From Maribacter sp. (GTDB lineage Bacteria > Bacteroidota > Bacteroidia > Flavobacteriales > Flavobacteriaceae), in the NCBI GenBank assembly GCA_020629415.1, contig JAHDDL010000005.1, forward strand, positions 38,075 to 102,074: 64,000 bases of DNA. The letters are read 5' to 3'. A model generated the notes under the pieces. It was given only the letters and a program-made list of their open reading frames with translations. It was not told the origin of the DNA and did not search any database. Numbering within the stretch: the stretch's first letter is position 1; every line of letters begins with the position of its first letter. Below are positions 54,701 to 62,894 of the stretch, in pieces. Made by a program: the position numbers and the translations under genes.

Positions 54701-57700
54701 AAGTTGCCCCAGTATTAAAGCACGTAAATTCAGCAGTTTGTTTAAGATCTGCCGTTAATGCATTTGGAGAAGTAAGCGTTACAGATGTTGCTGAGGTTGC
54801 GGTGCATGAATTGTCATCTATTTTTTCTACCATTACAGTGTACGTACCATCTGAAAATGTTGCAGGGGTAGTAATAGGTGATGTAGTTTCTGCTGTCCAA
54901 GTTGCTCCGCCATCTACAGAATATTGATATCCTAAGACTGGATCAAAATTAAAAACTTCAAAACGAATACTACCGTTATCGCTACCGTTACATGTAGGGT
55001 CTGTACTACCTAAAATGGCTACTTCAAAAGTTTTTCCGGATTCTACAATTACCGTAATATCTTTGGTTTGCTCACAAATTTCTGGAGTTTGTGATGCCTG
55101 AATATCATCTAATACCAAGAAATTACCATTATCACTATTTAAATTGGTACGCAATACAACACCAACTGTGGTATTTGCACCAGGATTGAAAGTAACCGTT
55201 CTTTGGTGCCAGTCATCTGCATTGTTGTTTTGAGGAATAGCGGCAGTTGCCTGACTACTAATTACAGTACCTGAACCGTCTACCAATTCTACCAATATTT
55301 CTGGGTCGTTACCAGAAGCATTATCTATTAATATGTTATAAGCGTAGAACGATATCGTGATTTCTTGATCGGCAAGTGCTTCTAATCCTGTTCTTGACCA
55401 TAAAATGTTGTTATCACCGGCAGAGGTGCTTACCCCAATTGCCATAAATCTACCATCGGTTAAACCAGAGTGGTCATTAGGGCTTCTCCAAGATGCATTA
55501 GGGTTGGTTATTCTGTTGGTAACTGCATATTCCGCATTTACAAGTATTCCTGCAGGTCCTAAGTTACAATCCGTTTCAGTGCCATCCTGTGGTTCGTAGC
55601 AATATCCTGCACCAATTTCAGCGATCTGTGTAGTTACACCCGCTCCAAAATTTTCAAGGAACAAGGTACTTTGAGAGCTTGCAATGGTATTCGTGTATCC
55701 AACAGTTATGGTTTGAGTACCTGAAGCAACATCATTGAAAATATTACTGTTCAATGGCGCGTTGTCCGTACCGTTCAATTTATAGGTATAGGTAAAATCC
55801 GTTGTATTTGAAGGGGTAATCGTTACTACGCCGTCTCCATCGCACTCATAGGTAATGTCATTTGTAAAGGTTGGTGCAATAGTAGACGTAGGTACGGTAA
55901 TTTCTAGGTCTGTAGAACATTCCAAAGCATCTTTAATTGCCAATTGGTAGGTGCCAGGTGCTAAACGTTGTTCATCTACCGTAGAGAATGTATTACCTCC
56001 GTCAAAACTATATTGGTAAGGTGCTTGACCACCACTTGCATTTAAAATCTTTACCAAAGCCGTAGGCGTTGCCGCACCAGACGTATCACATGAGGCATCT
56101 TCAATAATTGAAGGTGATGCCGTTAATGCAAATGGTTGGGCAACCTCATAAGCTATAGTCTCTCTACATGCATTCCCAGGATTACTATTGGAATCCATTA
56201 CGGTAATGTTATATACACCCGCAGCTATATTGTTAAAGAAGTTTTCTGTCTGGAAGGTTGCGCCATCATCAATACTATATTGGTAAGGGGCATTACCGCC
56301 AGAAGCAGTAATGGTCAATACAGCGGTAGCAGAATCTGCACACGTAATAGCCGTATTTGATGCTGAAATGCTTATGGTGCCCAGATCTTGCATCTGTACA
56401 ATATTCGACAATCCGTAGCATCCGTTATCATCTCTAATTACAAAAACATATTCCCCATCTTCATTAGGTACATATGTAGAAGGCGTACCATCATATCCGA
56501 ATAAAAACGATGGATTGGTCGTAAATTCTGAATCTGGTATAGTTGTCTCATCCACGTAAGGAGCGACACCATCTTTACTGTATATGGCATATTCATAACC
56601 TGTTGTGCCGCCAGTGGCCGTTAAATTAATTACACCGGGAGTACAGGTAATATTATCTTGATTTGTAGCGGTTAACCTTAGTTCGGGAATTTCGTCGACC
56701 GTAATAGTACTTTCATCACTACAGCCATCTATGGTAGTCGTTACCACAACATAGTCATCTGCAGAAAGACCGGTAAATGTATGTGTATTGTCCTTTGAAA
56801 GTAGATTATTGGCGACCAAGTCTCCTTTGCCACCGCTACCGTTGTCAAAATATAGTTCATAGCTATACTCTGGCGAAACGTTCAGTGCCTGTATGGATAT
56901 TGTTCCCGCATCGTTGCAATCAAATGGTACTGAACTTACCGTTGTATCAAAAATTCTTTCGGCAATCCCAATTTCCTCTGTTTCAAATACACAACTATTT
57001 TCAATGGGTGCACCTGTGGTAGGATTCAACTGCGTAATCTGCACTTTATAGGTACCGCTGGCCGTTATAGCAAAATTAGGACCTTGTGCCGCACTGAAAG
57101 GTACAGCTATAGCATTGTTTTCTACATCGAATAACTGGTATCCGTAACCACTACCTAGGTCTATTACTCGTATAGAACCTTCGGTATCACAAATAATATC
57201 GGATGAATCTGGTTCCGGGATGTCCAATGTATTTTGATATGCATTGAAATAGAACCTACTGAAACATCCGCCCTCATAACCTATGACCACCCTGTATTTA
57301 CCACTTTCGGTTATTGTAAAATTATCGGCATCGGTTACCTGGTTCCATGTCCACCCACCATTTGTGTTTGCGCAATCATCACTTACATCTCCACAAGTAG
57401 CGGTATTACAGCTTGTTTCGTCAAGTTTTTCCCACTTAATGCTCAAAGCATCGGTAATACCTAACTGTATAAATGCACTATCGGTATCTCCACATAGGAA
57501 AATATGTGGCATTGAGTTGTTATCGTTAGAACAGGTTACAATTTCACCTTGAATATCATTATCTGGGTTGCTGTCACCATTAACTTGGTTAAAGTAACTG
57601 ATGATCGGGTTGGTCTGTGTTTCGCCATAACGCTCTACGGTAATCAATTCCGTATGGTTTGCACAACCTGAAGCCGATGTTTTTTCAACAATATAGCTGC

Positions 57701-60700
57701 CTATTGTTGTAACCGTTAGCGTGTTTGATGTACCATTATCTAAAATAGTATCACCAGAATCTATTGATCCATTATTATTGTTATCAATCGCCCAAGTGTA
57801 GCTGTCAAAACCTATACCGGCAGAAAGTGTTCCGCTGGCGCCGCAAAGTTCTACTGTACGGGCAACGTTACAATTTGCCAATGCATCTGATACATTATTG
57901 GCGGCAACTTCTAAAGTCGTTGTACATGCACCTGCAGGGTTACTGCCATCTTCGTCCGAAAAGGTGTTGGTATTTAAAGTGCCGGTGTAATTGGCATAGG
58001 CATGGTTCTCTAGTTGAGAGGCACAGGCCGCTACAAATTCAGAACAGTCGCCTGCAACGGAAACCGTTATCTTTATTTTATACTCTGGATCGTCTATTTG
58101 AACTAGATTGTCAGGTATGGTGAACGTAATTGTTCTGGAGCTTTCATCATAGGTGTTGGTTACACCCGGTGCGTCGTCAATGTTTATGTCATCTAAACTT
58201 ACATTGTCGGGCAACACATTTTTTATGGTGAAACCGGTTGCATGATCATCTCCCGTATTTTGAAATCTTAATACATAATTGTAAGTATCTCCTAAATCTA
58301 CATCTTCCCCGTTAATATCGGTACCGCCCAATAATTCTGAAGTATTGCCCAAAACAATTACCGGTGCAAAAACCTGAGTATAAGAAGCTGCATTTACCGT
58401 ACCATCAGTAGGGTCAACTGCAGGAATTCCCGTTCCATACTCGCCGCCATCACCACCGTCCGCAGCATCATCTTTATAAAATTCATTGGCATCGCTACAT
58501 CCGTCATCATCACTATCCAAATCCAAGTGATCTGGGTAGCCATCCATATCAGTATCTAGATTTGCACAAAATCCAGAAAAGGACGCTGTATTATAGGATA
58601 GAAAGGCAACATCTGCATTTGAACTAAGTTGTAATCTTAGATAAGCAACATCGGCTAAATTGGCGGTAGGTATGCCAAACTCTGATAATTCTACGGTGGC
58701 CAAGCGATAATCCCTTGTTGTATTATCAAAGAATACGCTTCCGTTTGCGTGGTAAACATCTAATCTGTAAGAGCCAACAACACCGGTAAGGGCTCCTCCA
58801 CTATACGCTTGTACACGTACGGCGTTTCCTAACGGGGCACCTGTAGCATCGTAAAGACTTACAACGTGACTAGCGCCATTTGGGTCAGCCACTTGGGTAA
58901 GTAATATATCTGGTATTCCATCACCAACATTGGTAGCTACTATAGGATCTATTTCATAAGTCCAAGTATCGCCAATGTTGACTATGCCGGATCCTAAATC
59001 CAACCCGTTTTGTCCATGTGTCAATAAAGGGTTCAATGCATCTGTAGTAGGGTCGTTAACAATGGTTAATCCTAGAGCATTGTCATTATTTCCATCATTT
59101 AAATTCGCTTCAAAAGTTGCTTCACCATAAATGTTGTTTGAAGGGGTCAAGGCCATCCAGCTAGACTCTGTAGCTGAAATGTCCGAAAATCCGTCATTGT
59201 TGGCGTCTATACCGTCAAATAAACCATTGCCGTTGGAATCATAAAGATTATCGTCTGCAACGCCTGTGGAAAATGTTGTGCCGCCTGATGTGAATGCCAA
59301 TAACTCATGTGATAGATTCGGTAAAACTGGATTTCTTGAAGTTGTAGAACTTCTCCAAAAGCCATTGAAGTTAGAGAAAATTTCGGTTACGGCGGTACCA
59401 CCCTGAACTGTGCTTGAAGGTGATGTGAAATTTACGTCATTAGATATAAGACACATTTGCTCAACAGCATCTAACACCCCATCATTGTCATCATCTAAAT
59501 CAACACTATCTACTACACCGTCATTATCAAAATCGTTATGCACTATAATACGGGCAGAGGGTTCATCTCTAGTAATATTGGCATCCGTTTGGTCTTGGGT
59601 GTTAGTAGCTATGTTTACCAGGTTTAATAATGGCAAAATGTCTATTTCATCTGCGGTTACCTCTAACGTTAATATAGCAACTTCACCAGGAGCCAAAGTT
59701 CCAATATTCCAAACATTTTTATTAAATGTTCCTGTAATTGTGTTGGCCTGAACCAATGTTAATCCTTCAGGAATATTATCTGTAACCCGTAAATTGGTAA
59801 TATCATTAAAGTATAAATTTTCTGCTCTAATGGTAAAAGTAGCAGTTTCACCTTCTGTAATTTCTGGTTTGTCAACTGTTTTTTTAATTTGAACATCTGG
59901 TTCACAATAGAAAATCTTAATAGTTTGCGAGTCGTAGGTACATGGTCCTTTTGTACCTCTTACATAGTAATCACCGGCAATGGTTGCTGCATAATCATAT
60001 GCATTTGCGCCTGGTATGGCAACACCATCAAAATACCATTGGTAGGCATCGAAATTATCATCTGATGCTTCAAAGATACTTGAGCCAGAAAAACACTCAC
60101 CTTCAACACCGCCGTTGATTTGTAAAATAACTTCCGGTACGGTATCAAAACCTGAGAAATAGCCGGCAACACCACGTGCACCATTAAACCCAAAAAAACC
60201 GATAGCCATTGGCCCGGTCGAAGTTACGTTTATATTGCCATCCAAATTTGGAATGTAAAAAGTCTTCCAGTCATCTGATCCCGCTACTGGGTCAGAGGCC
60301 GGTTTAGAAACCTCTACACCATCTTCGTATACCTTAATATTTGCGTCTAACGTATTTACCGAAGCAATAATGGTTAATCCGCCAGTAACATCAGTACCGG
60401 CCATGTTTCTAATATCTGGAATATTGTCCATTACATCTGGTAACAAACAGTTTACCGGGGCTACAAAGTTTAGACCTTGAGTGTAATTTGCAGCTGCACC
60501 TGCTAAACTCTGGTACGCGTAAACATCTTTAGACGTTGTAACAAACATGTTTGCACCTGCAGAGTTACTAGAGTAATAAGAGCTTGGTATTTTAAAATAT
60601 TCACCATTATTAATGGTTGCAATTGGTGTTGTACTGCCATTTACAAATACTTGGGTATTATCTGCGGTACCAATTACCAATGGAAATTCTGTAAGGCCGC

Positions 60701-61562
60701 TACTAGAACCGTTACCTCTAATAAATACATATTCCTTTCCTAATTTATTAATAGGTACTGGCTGATCAATACCGGCATCTCTGTGACTTTGGCCATCTTG
60801 ACTACCAAAGTTCATAGAACCATTACTGATTACAATATCTTTTGTTGCTACTATAGAAGCACCGATCCAACCATCTTCATGTGCTTGTGTAGGTGAGGTT
60901 CCTATATAAGTTTCATAAACGAAAGACTCATTGGCATTTAAGGTTATAGTATGTGAATTGGCGGTAATTCCCGCTCTGTTATTACCTACTCTAAACTCGC
61001 AACCTGGATCATAACCGGATAAGACAACTGTGGTGTTGTCTTCAGTGGCCATAATACCTAACGTATTAGATTTGGATACTTGTGCACCTTTGTTGGGTAC
61101 ACCGCCCCATTTAAAGTTCGTACCCATTGCTTGTCTACCCTTTGCTGTCAGTGACGCAGCTTGTGCACCAGAATTACCTCTGTAATTCACATAAAACTTT
61201 TCTCCGCCCGCAGATATAAAACGTAAACCACTATTGGAAAGTACTGTACCGGTATTTGCATTGTTTACTAAAGTAATATTGTTATCACCATTTGGTAAGG
61301 TCCAAACACCTGGGTTAAGTCTATCAATAGTAAATGTTCTTACAATTGTGTTAGAGGTACCTTGATAAGCATAAACGTTGAAAGGTGTGGTTTCTGGAGT
61401 AGATAAATGAATTGCTTGGTTTTGTATAGCTGCATTATTTTGACCTTGCTTCATTGGTGGTAAATAATGAAGGTCGCTCAACTGTGCGGTCCCTAAAAAA
61501 GAACTGAACGCAATTATAAAAAACAGTAATAATTTAATAAGCGATTTAGTCAGAGTGGTCAT
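48729..61562 (-). CDS. Giant SprB-like repeat adhesin with T9SS type B sorting domain (4277 aa)
   Basis: The frame is open for 12.8 kb from ATG 61562. In order: signal peptide (1-27); an IgGFc-binding-like region (about 80-460, EYVFIRGNGSS, GYFSGFDTVPEV); an Ig-like module (YQWYFDGVAIPGANAYDY, about 500-555); a DUF11 domain (about 558-655); a calcium-binding-type Asp repeat (DFDNDGVVDSVDLDDDNDG, about 672-700) and a second (DTDMDGYPDHLDLDSDDDG, about 1000); another DUF11 domain (about 1065-1170); then roughly 3000 residues of 80-95-residue Ig/SprB-type modules (CNGSDNGS, CTGAENG, CNGDDSG, CNGQEDGS, CVGEEDG); and a C-terminal type B sorting domain (4190-4277, FFTPNGDGQNDFW, FTLYR). Size and layout match SprB-type gliding or attachment adhesins. 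No sprF/porP-type partner gene is adjacent. Confidence 0.93.
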   Translation of the reverse strand: MTTLTKSLIKLLLFFIIAFSSFLGTAQLSDLHYLPPMKQGQNNAAIQNQAIHLSTPETTPFNVYAYQGTSNTIVRTFTIDRLNPGVWTLPNGDNNITLVNNANTGTVLSNSGLRFISAGGEKFYVNYRGNSGAQAASLTAKGRQAMGTNFKWGGVPNKGAQVSKSNTLGIMATEDNTTVVLSGYDPGCEFRVGNNRAGITANSHTITLNANESFVYETYIGTSPTQAHEDGWIGASIVATKDIVISNGSMNFGSQDGQSHRDAGIDQPVPINKLGKEYVFIRGNGSSSGLTEFPLVIGTADNTQVFVNGSTTPIATINNGEYFKIPSSYYSSNSAGANMFVTTSKDVYAYQSLAGAAANYTQGLNFVAPVNCLLPDVMDNIPDIRNMAGTDVTGGLTIIASVNTLDANIKVYEDGVEVSKPASDPVAGSDDWKTFYIPNLDGNINVTSTGPMAIGFFGFNGARGVAGYFSGFDTVPEVILQINGGVEGECFSGSSIFEASDDNFDAYQWYFDGVAIPGANAYDYAATIAGDYYVRGTKGPCTYDSQTIKIFYCEPDVQIKKTVDKPEITEGETATFTIRAENLYFNDITNLRVTDNIPEGLTLVQANTITGTFNKNVWNIGTLAPGEVAILTLEVTADEIDILPLLNLVNIATNTQDQTDANITRDEPSARIIVHNDFDNDGVVDSVDLDDDNDGVLDAVEQMCLISNDVNFTSPSSTVQGGTAVTEIFSNFNGFWRSSTTSRNPVLPNLSHELLAFTSGGTTFSTGVADDNLYDSNGNGLFDGIDANNDGFSDISATESSWMALTPSNNIYGEATFEANLNDGNNDNALGLTIVNDPTTDALNPLLTHGQNGLDLGSGIVNIGDTWTYEIDPIVATNVGDGIPDILLTQVADPNGASHVVSLYDATGAPLGNAVRVQAYSGGALTGVVGSYRLDVYHANGSVFFDNTTRDYRLATVELSEFGIPTANLADVAYLRLQLSSNADVAFLSYNTASFSGFCANLDTDMDGYPDHLDLDSDDDGCSDANEFYKDDAADGGDGGEYGTGIPAVDPTDGTVNAASYTQVFAPVIVLGNTSELLGGTDINGEDVDLGDTYNYVLRFQNTGDDHATGFTIKNVLPDNVSLDDINIDDAPGVTNTYDESSRTITFTIPDNLVQIDDPEYKIKITVSVAGDCSEFVAACASQLENHAYANYTGTLNTNTFSDEDGSNPAGACTTTLEVAANNVSDALANCNVARTVELCGASGTLSAGIGFDSYTWAIDNNNNGSIDSGDTILDNGTSNTLTVTTIGSYIVEKTSASGCANHTELITVERYGETQTNPIISYFNQVNGDSNPDNDIQGEIVTCSNDNNSMPHIFLCGDTDSAFIQLGITDALSIKWEKLDETSCNTATCGDVSDDCANTNGGWTWNQVTDADNFTITESGKYRVVIGYEGGCFSRFYFNAYQNTLDIPEPDSSDIICDTEGSIRVIDLGSGYGYQLFDVENNAIAVPFSAAQGPNFAITASGTYKVQITQLNPTTGAPIENSCVFETEEIGIAERIFDTTVSSVPFDCNDAGTISIQALNVSPEYSYELYFDNGSGGKGDLVANNLLSKDNTHTFTGLSADDYVVVTTTIDGCSDESTITVDEIPELRLTATNQDNITCTPGVINLTATGGTTGYEYAIYSKDGVAPYVDETTIPDSEFTTNPSFLFGYDGTPSTYVPNEDGEYVFVIRDDNGCYGLSNIVQMQDLGTISISASNTAITCADSATAVLTITASGGNAPYQYSIDDGATFQTENFFNNIAAGVYNITVMDSNSNPGNACRETIAYEVAQPFALTASPSIIEDASCDTSGAATPTALVKILNASGGQAPYQYSFDGGNTFSTVDEQRLAPGTYQLAIKDALECSTDLEITVPTSTIAPTFTNDITYECDGDGVVTITPSNTTDFTYTYKLNGTDNAPLNSNIFNDVASGTQTITVGYTNTIASSQSTLFLENFGAGVTTQIAEIGAGYCYEPQDGTETDCNLGPAGILVNAEYAVTNRITNPNASWRSPNDHSGLTDGRFMAIGVSTSAGDNNILWSRTGLEALADQEITISFYAYNILIDNASGNDPEILVELVDGSGTVISSQATAAIPQNNNADDWHQRTVTFNPGANTTVGVVLRTNLNSDNGNFLVLDDIQASQTPEICEQTKDITVIVESGKTFEVAILGSTDPTCNGSDNGSIRFEVFNFDPVLGYQYSVDGGATWTAETTSPITTPATFSDGTYTVMVEKIDDNSCTATSATSVTLTSPNALTADLKQTAEFTCFNTGATLQASANEGTPGYEYQLELTDNTVIRTYTTSTQFLNVPAGTYHVRVRDDNNCEAVSTATVTVSQPETIAFGLTATQCYDGQNNGTVTATVTDGNGNYSFRINGGAWQTPSPITDVTYTFSNLSEGTYDVEVNDIYGCVSALQSITIAPSISLSVVPVNASLCADGRLTATASGGDNNFMYAFVPNGTTVTDADFSASNSTTIALADIGDYDIYVRDKANGTDACQTMVTETISANPVLDITAVATDPDCHDGTGNIEVTINDGLSPFDYRLIDITNGTPDQVQTNVVGSTKTYYNLAPGDYDVVITDEAGCSETESVTITAPAELTADIVLAYASDCSGADTDFGFDFTNVTTGLTGTIEYSQDGGSTWQTGTSFRSGLSSGDEVFPSIRTIDGSGNLICQTDLPREIIPYPLDDLDITTSSVVENCDELKVKVQGGEGVPGYEYTFSSYPANFDESTATWYPGGAIALDGSTVTAGHGMYEFTNLIPGRTYVFYVRDNNTPVTCIRQSTVNVNEIAGGLPMTITPEISPSCSTSNNGEITYTIVDEDGLTEPSMQWTLFDIDNNIVDQSAGVIAYNNTITVTGLSPNEYYIQVTQIDSGGAQQCISASENAILDELDIITGNPRSIQDISCENPGLILIDNVQGGGGTYAYTITGPSPFTTITATGDNPIEIAAGSPAGTYTVTVEDKYGCSYNLGNVTMSFMAAPTIDDVEIANCATNASVTINVTGTGTVLYSIDGGSTYQNNNGIYNTVPAGSYTVVVKDATGCTVNTNIVVHPTLQASASLDKQLGCGAGYEAEIAIEGISGSGNYEFEILDSASANVVAKQTLTGGAMNVPVSVPDDTVDTIYTINVYDIGTASPNCSRTFAVTIPAAVRPDFTATPTKVSCTGAENGTIELVQVNNGNNPLTYTLTPMPASASWDASTQSFIDLPGGTYDVTARSPNNCSTVKSVIVEENVAIAFTAPVPAQFGCTTGNNQDNATITIDPITIVGGSGTYNRFEFIDDATNVVLQNSNNLTYTHTDAAGGDIIVRVYDDEGCSAEHVVTINPYDIFVDATVTVDRDLDCVNSGENITIVVNSSVTNTTANLANYEFRILPSASYQTGDNTFTDLAIGTYTIGIRNITTGCEITRTHIVEDPNTFSIEVNKLSDVVCFGTDGAIEVTFTDATYTGDFNWEVLNADGSATARTDDADTFAGTGTTASIPVAAGSYILRASQVGTPECVQERAFTITSPSAAITLAAIETKDVGCSNDMGSANITPNGGEAPFNIVLTHVSSSTTYTANQVNGNLFTGLSDGQYTVEITDSLGCTETFTNAFTLTPPEPIVANIQSVVGLECEGDTDGIITAAFTPRTVSTNYRYILKTYDSDGPGANLLQTSSSQTTATFMNLRSGYYSVTILDELNCSDETNIVEIAEPVQVRGQLVTAQRATCLNDAQLLLTASGGTGPYMWNTDGTSTFNAMNETNGPNTHLFTGVLPNTYEYYIQDSFGCVSVVSNSVTVNPIVPLTVTLENNNPTISCNGDDSGVINAEAQGGLGNYEYALFSDAGLTNVVRSGQPTGLFTDLLAGTYYVRVQSDDCEVSSALINITEPEALVIDTANTTINDVTCNGQEDGSITVNMIGGSGIYQYAISPNLDRFSDDNTFDELAPGDYVIIAQDSNGCFELVEATIVEPEVLEVITESTPEICVGEEDGTIDLTITGGTAPYSTRLESETDFVQDRLSFTNLAAGDYIIYIEDAQGCEETIIVTIDAGVDLGATVEPVYGCNGTIPSNYVSITLNDPSIENDVLFGLDTVDPLEMQLTPMFRDLTPGTHYISISHANGCLTTYDVEVLAFDPLVITVAESNINQITATVVGGRENYTFYFEDENRGSENVFYITETGTYAITVVDDNGCEATASLFIEFIDIEIPNFFTPNGDGQNDFWMPDNIEIYPEIFISIYDRYGRAVYTFKDNEDGWDGFYQENELPTGDYWYVIKLNGAADTREFVGNFTLYR

Positions 61563-61711
61563 CGGTGTGGTTATAAGTAGTACTAAAACAAATAAAGTGA
61601 CCTTTTGGGTCCTAACTAAAAAAATGTTGTATAAGGTTCATATATGTTGTTGAACACGCTAATTATATATGCTTGATGAAATTTATTTGGTCTATTTGTG
61701 TAATTTACCAG

Positions 61712-61719
61712 TAAATTTG
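61712..61719 (+). promoter_or_regulatory. -7 promoter box of the gene at 61742
   Basis: TAAATTTG fits TAnnTTTG. It ends 5 bases before an ATG at 61724, so translation more probably starts at 61742, which has GGAAGAAAG in ribosome-binding position. Confidence 0.5.
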
Positions 61720-61741
61720 CAGCATGTCGGAAGAAAGATTA

Positions 61742-62812
61742 ATGTCCAAAAAAAAACCTGCTTACCCTGTAAGTGAGGCATTAGATGGCTATTTGGAGCA
61801 CTATAGTAGAAAGATAGAAATACCTATTTTTTATGATGATTTACTTCGGTTCTCGGGATCGGTCGTTGTGTACGATAAAAATGATGAGGATACACTTTGG
61901 GTACGTGCATATTATTCTGAGTTTGATAGAAAGGAAATTGACGATAGCTTAAAAAAAGTTTATTCTATTTTACATTCTGATGGAAGCGATAATATTCATC
62001 AATATTTAAATGTCGATGCAGTCGATTTCTGTACGTTCGGAAACTCTAAACCCTTTAGAATTAAGATCAGAAATATCTTAAATGACAATTTCACATATTT
62101 CTATATTAAAAAGACCGATGCATCTCGTATTTATGGGCTAGAGTTAGAGCACATGCTTTCACCGTACAATCTTAACTTTTTGGTCTATAAGGATACGTTG
62201 ATCGAAGAGCATATTGCAGGTATACCTGGTGATGAATTTATAAAGCATAATTTACCAAAATGTACACCACGTGAAAAGGCGCAATTGGCTAAGGAATTCG
62301 TAAAATTCAATGAACGTTGCATGATCCGTTTATTGGGCGATATGCGTTCATATAATTACGTAATTGTGCCTACACACGATTTTGACCATGTAGTATACAA
62401 AATAAGGGCCATAGATTTTGACCAACAGTGCTTTGAAGGAAAGTTGAAAGTCTATAGGCCTCAATTTTTTAAGGAAAATTACCAGATGGTTGAATTGGTT
62501 AGAAAGAAACTAACACATGATTCTGTAGATCAATACAAATTGGAAGAACGGTCTATGGTAGCCAAAAGAATTTTAAGTTCCGGCAATAGAATAAAAAAAT
62601 TACGGGCTATCTGTAAGACAGATGATATTTCTACTCCTGAAAATATAGCAATGTTAAGAGAGCAAATTGAAGTTCTTACCATGGATATGGATTTTAAGAA
62701 TTGTAAAACAATGGGAGAAGTGCTGGATCTAGCACTGAATTTTGTGCGAAGAAATTATGAAGACGTAAGTTTAAAACAGATTATAGAACATAATATTAAA
62801 ATAAATAACTAA
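61742..62812 (+). CDS. Conserved protein of unknown function, possibly kinase-like
   Basis: The ATG at 61742 gives 356 residues; an ATG at 61724 adds six. No signal peptide or membrane segment is present. A central part (about 170-250) reads IAGIPGDEFI, KEFVKFNERCMIRLLGDMRSYNYVIVP and then VVYKIRAIDFDQQCFEG; a small-residue strand ending in IDFD after a NY pair recalls the metal-binding region of kinase-like folds (HipA, APH type), but no clear ATP-binding glycine loop is visible and I do not claim the assignment. The C-terminal third is helical. It stands alone, divergent from the adhesin gene, with a terminator. Confidence 0.75.
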   Translation: MSKKKPAYPVSEALDGYLEHYSRKIEIPIFYDDLLRFSGSVVVYDKNDEDTLWVRAYYSEFDRKEIDDSLKKVYSILHSDGSDNIHQYLNVDAVDFCTFGNSKPFRIKIRNILNDNFTYFYIKKTDASRIYGLELEHMLSPYNLNFLVYKDTLIEEHIAGIPGDEFIKHNLPKCTPREKAQLAKEFVKFNERCMIRLLGDMRSYNYVIVPTHDFDHVVYKIRAIDFDQQCFEGKLKVYRPQFFKENYQMVELVRKKLTHDSVDQYKLEERSMVAKRILSSGNRIKKLRAICKTDDISTPENIAMLREQIEVLTMDMDFKNCKTMGEVLDLALNFVRRNYEDVSLKQIIEHNIKINN

Positions 62813-62837
62813 CTGATTATCAGTTAATCATGAAAAT

Positions 62838-62879
62838 AAAAAGGCCCGTTATTTAAATTTAAATAACGGGCTTTTTTTT
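62838..62879. terminator. Bidirectional terminator, 14-bp perfect stem
   Basis: The arms GCCCGTTATTTAAA / TTTAAATAACGGGC form an uninterrupted 28-bp palindrome flanked by A and T runs, between convergent stops at 62812 and 62895. Confidence 0.9.
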
Positions 62880-62894
62880 ATACAAATTGTTTAT

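Noticed and set aside
49000..58000. Regularly spaced repeats considered as a CRISPR or tandem DNA repeat
   Set aside because: The periodicity is at protein level only; no short identical repeats with spacers exist.
62811..62825. Small palindrome AACTGATTATCAGTT at the stop codon of the 356-aa gene
   Set aside because: Only 7 bp per arm, followed by a much stronger terminator; likely chance in AT-rich DNA.
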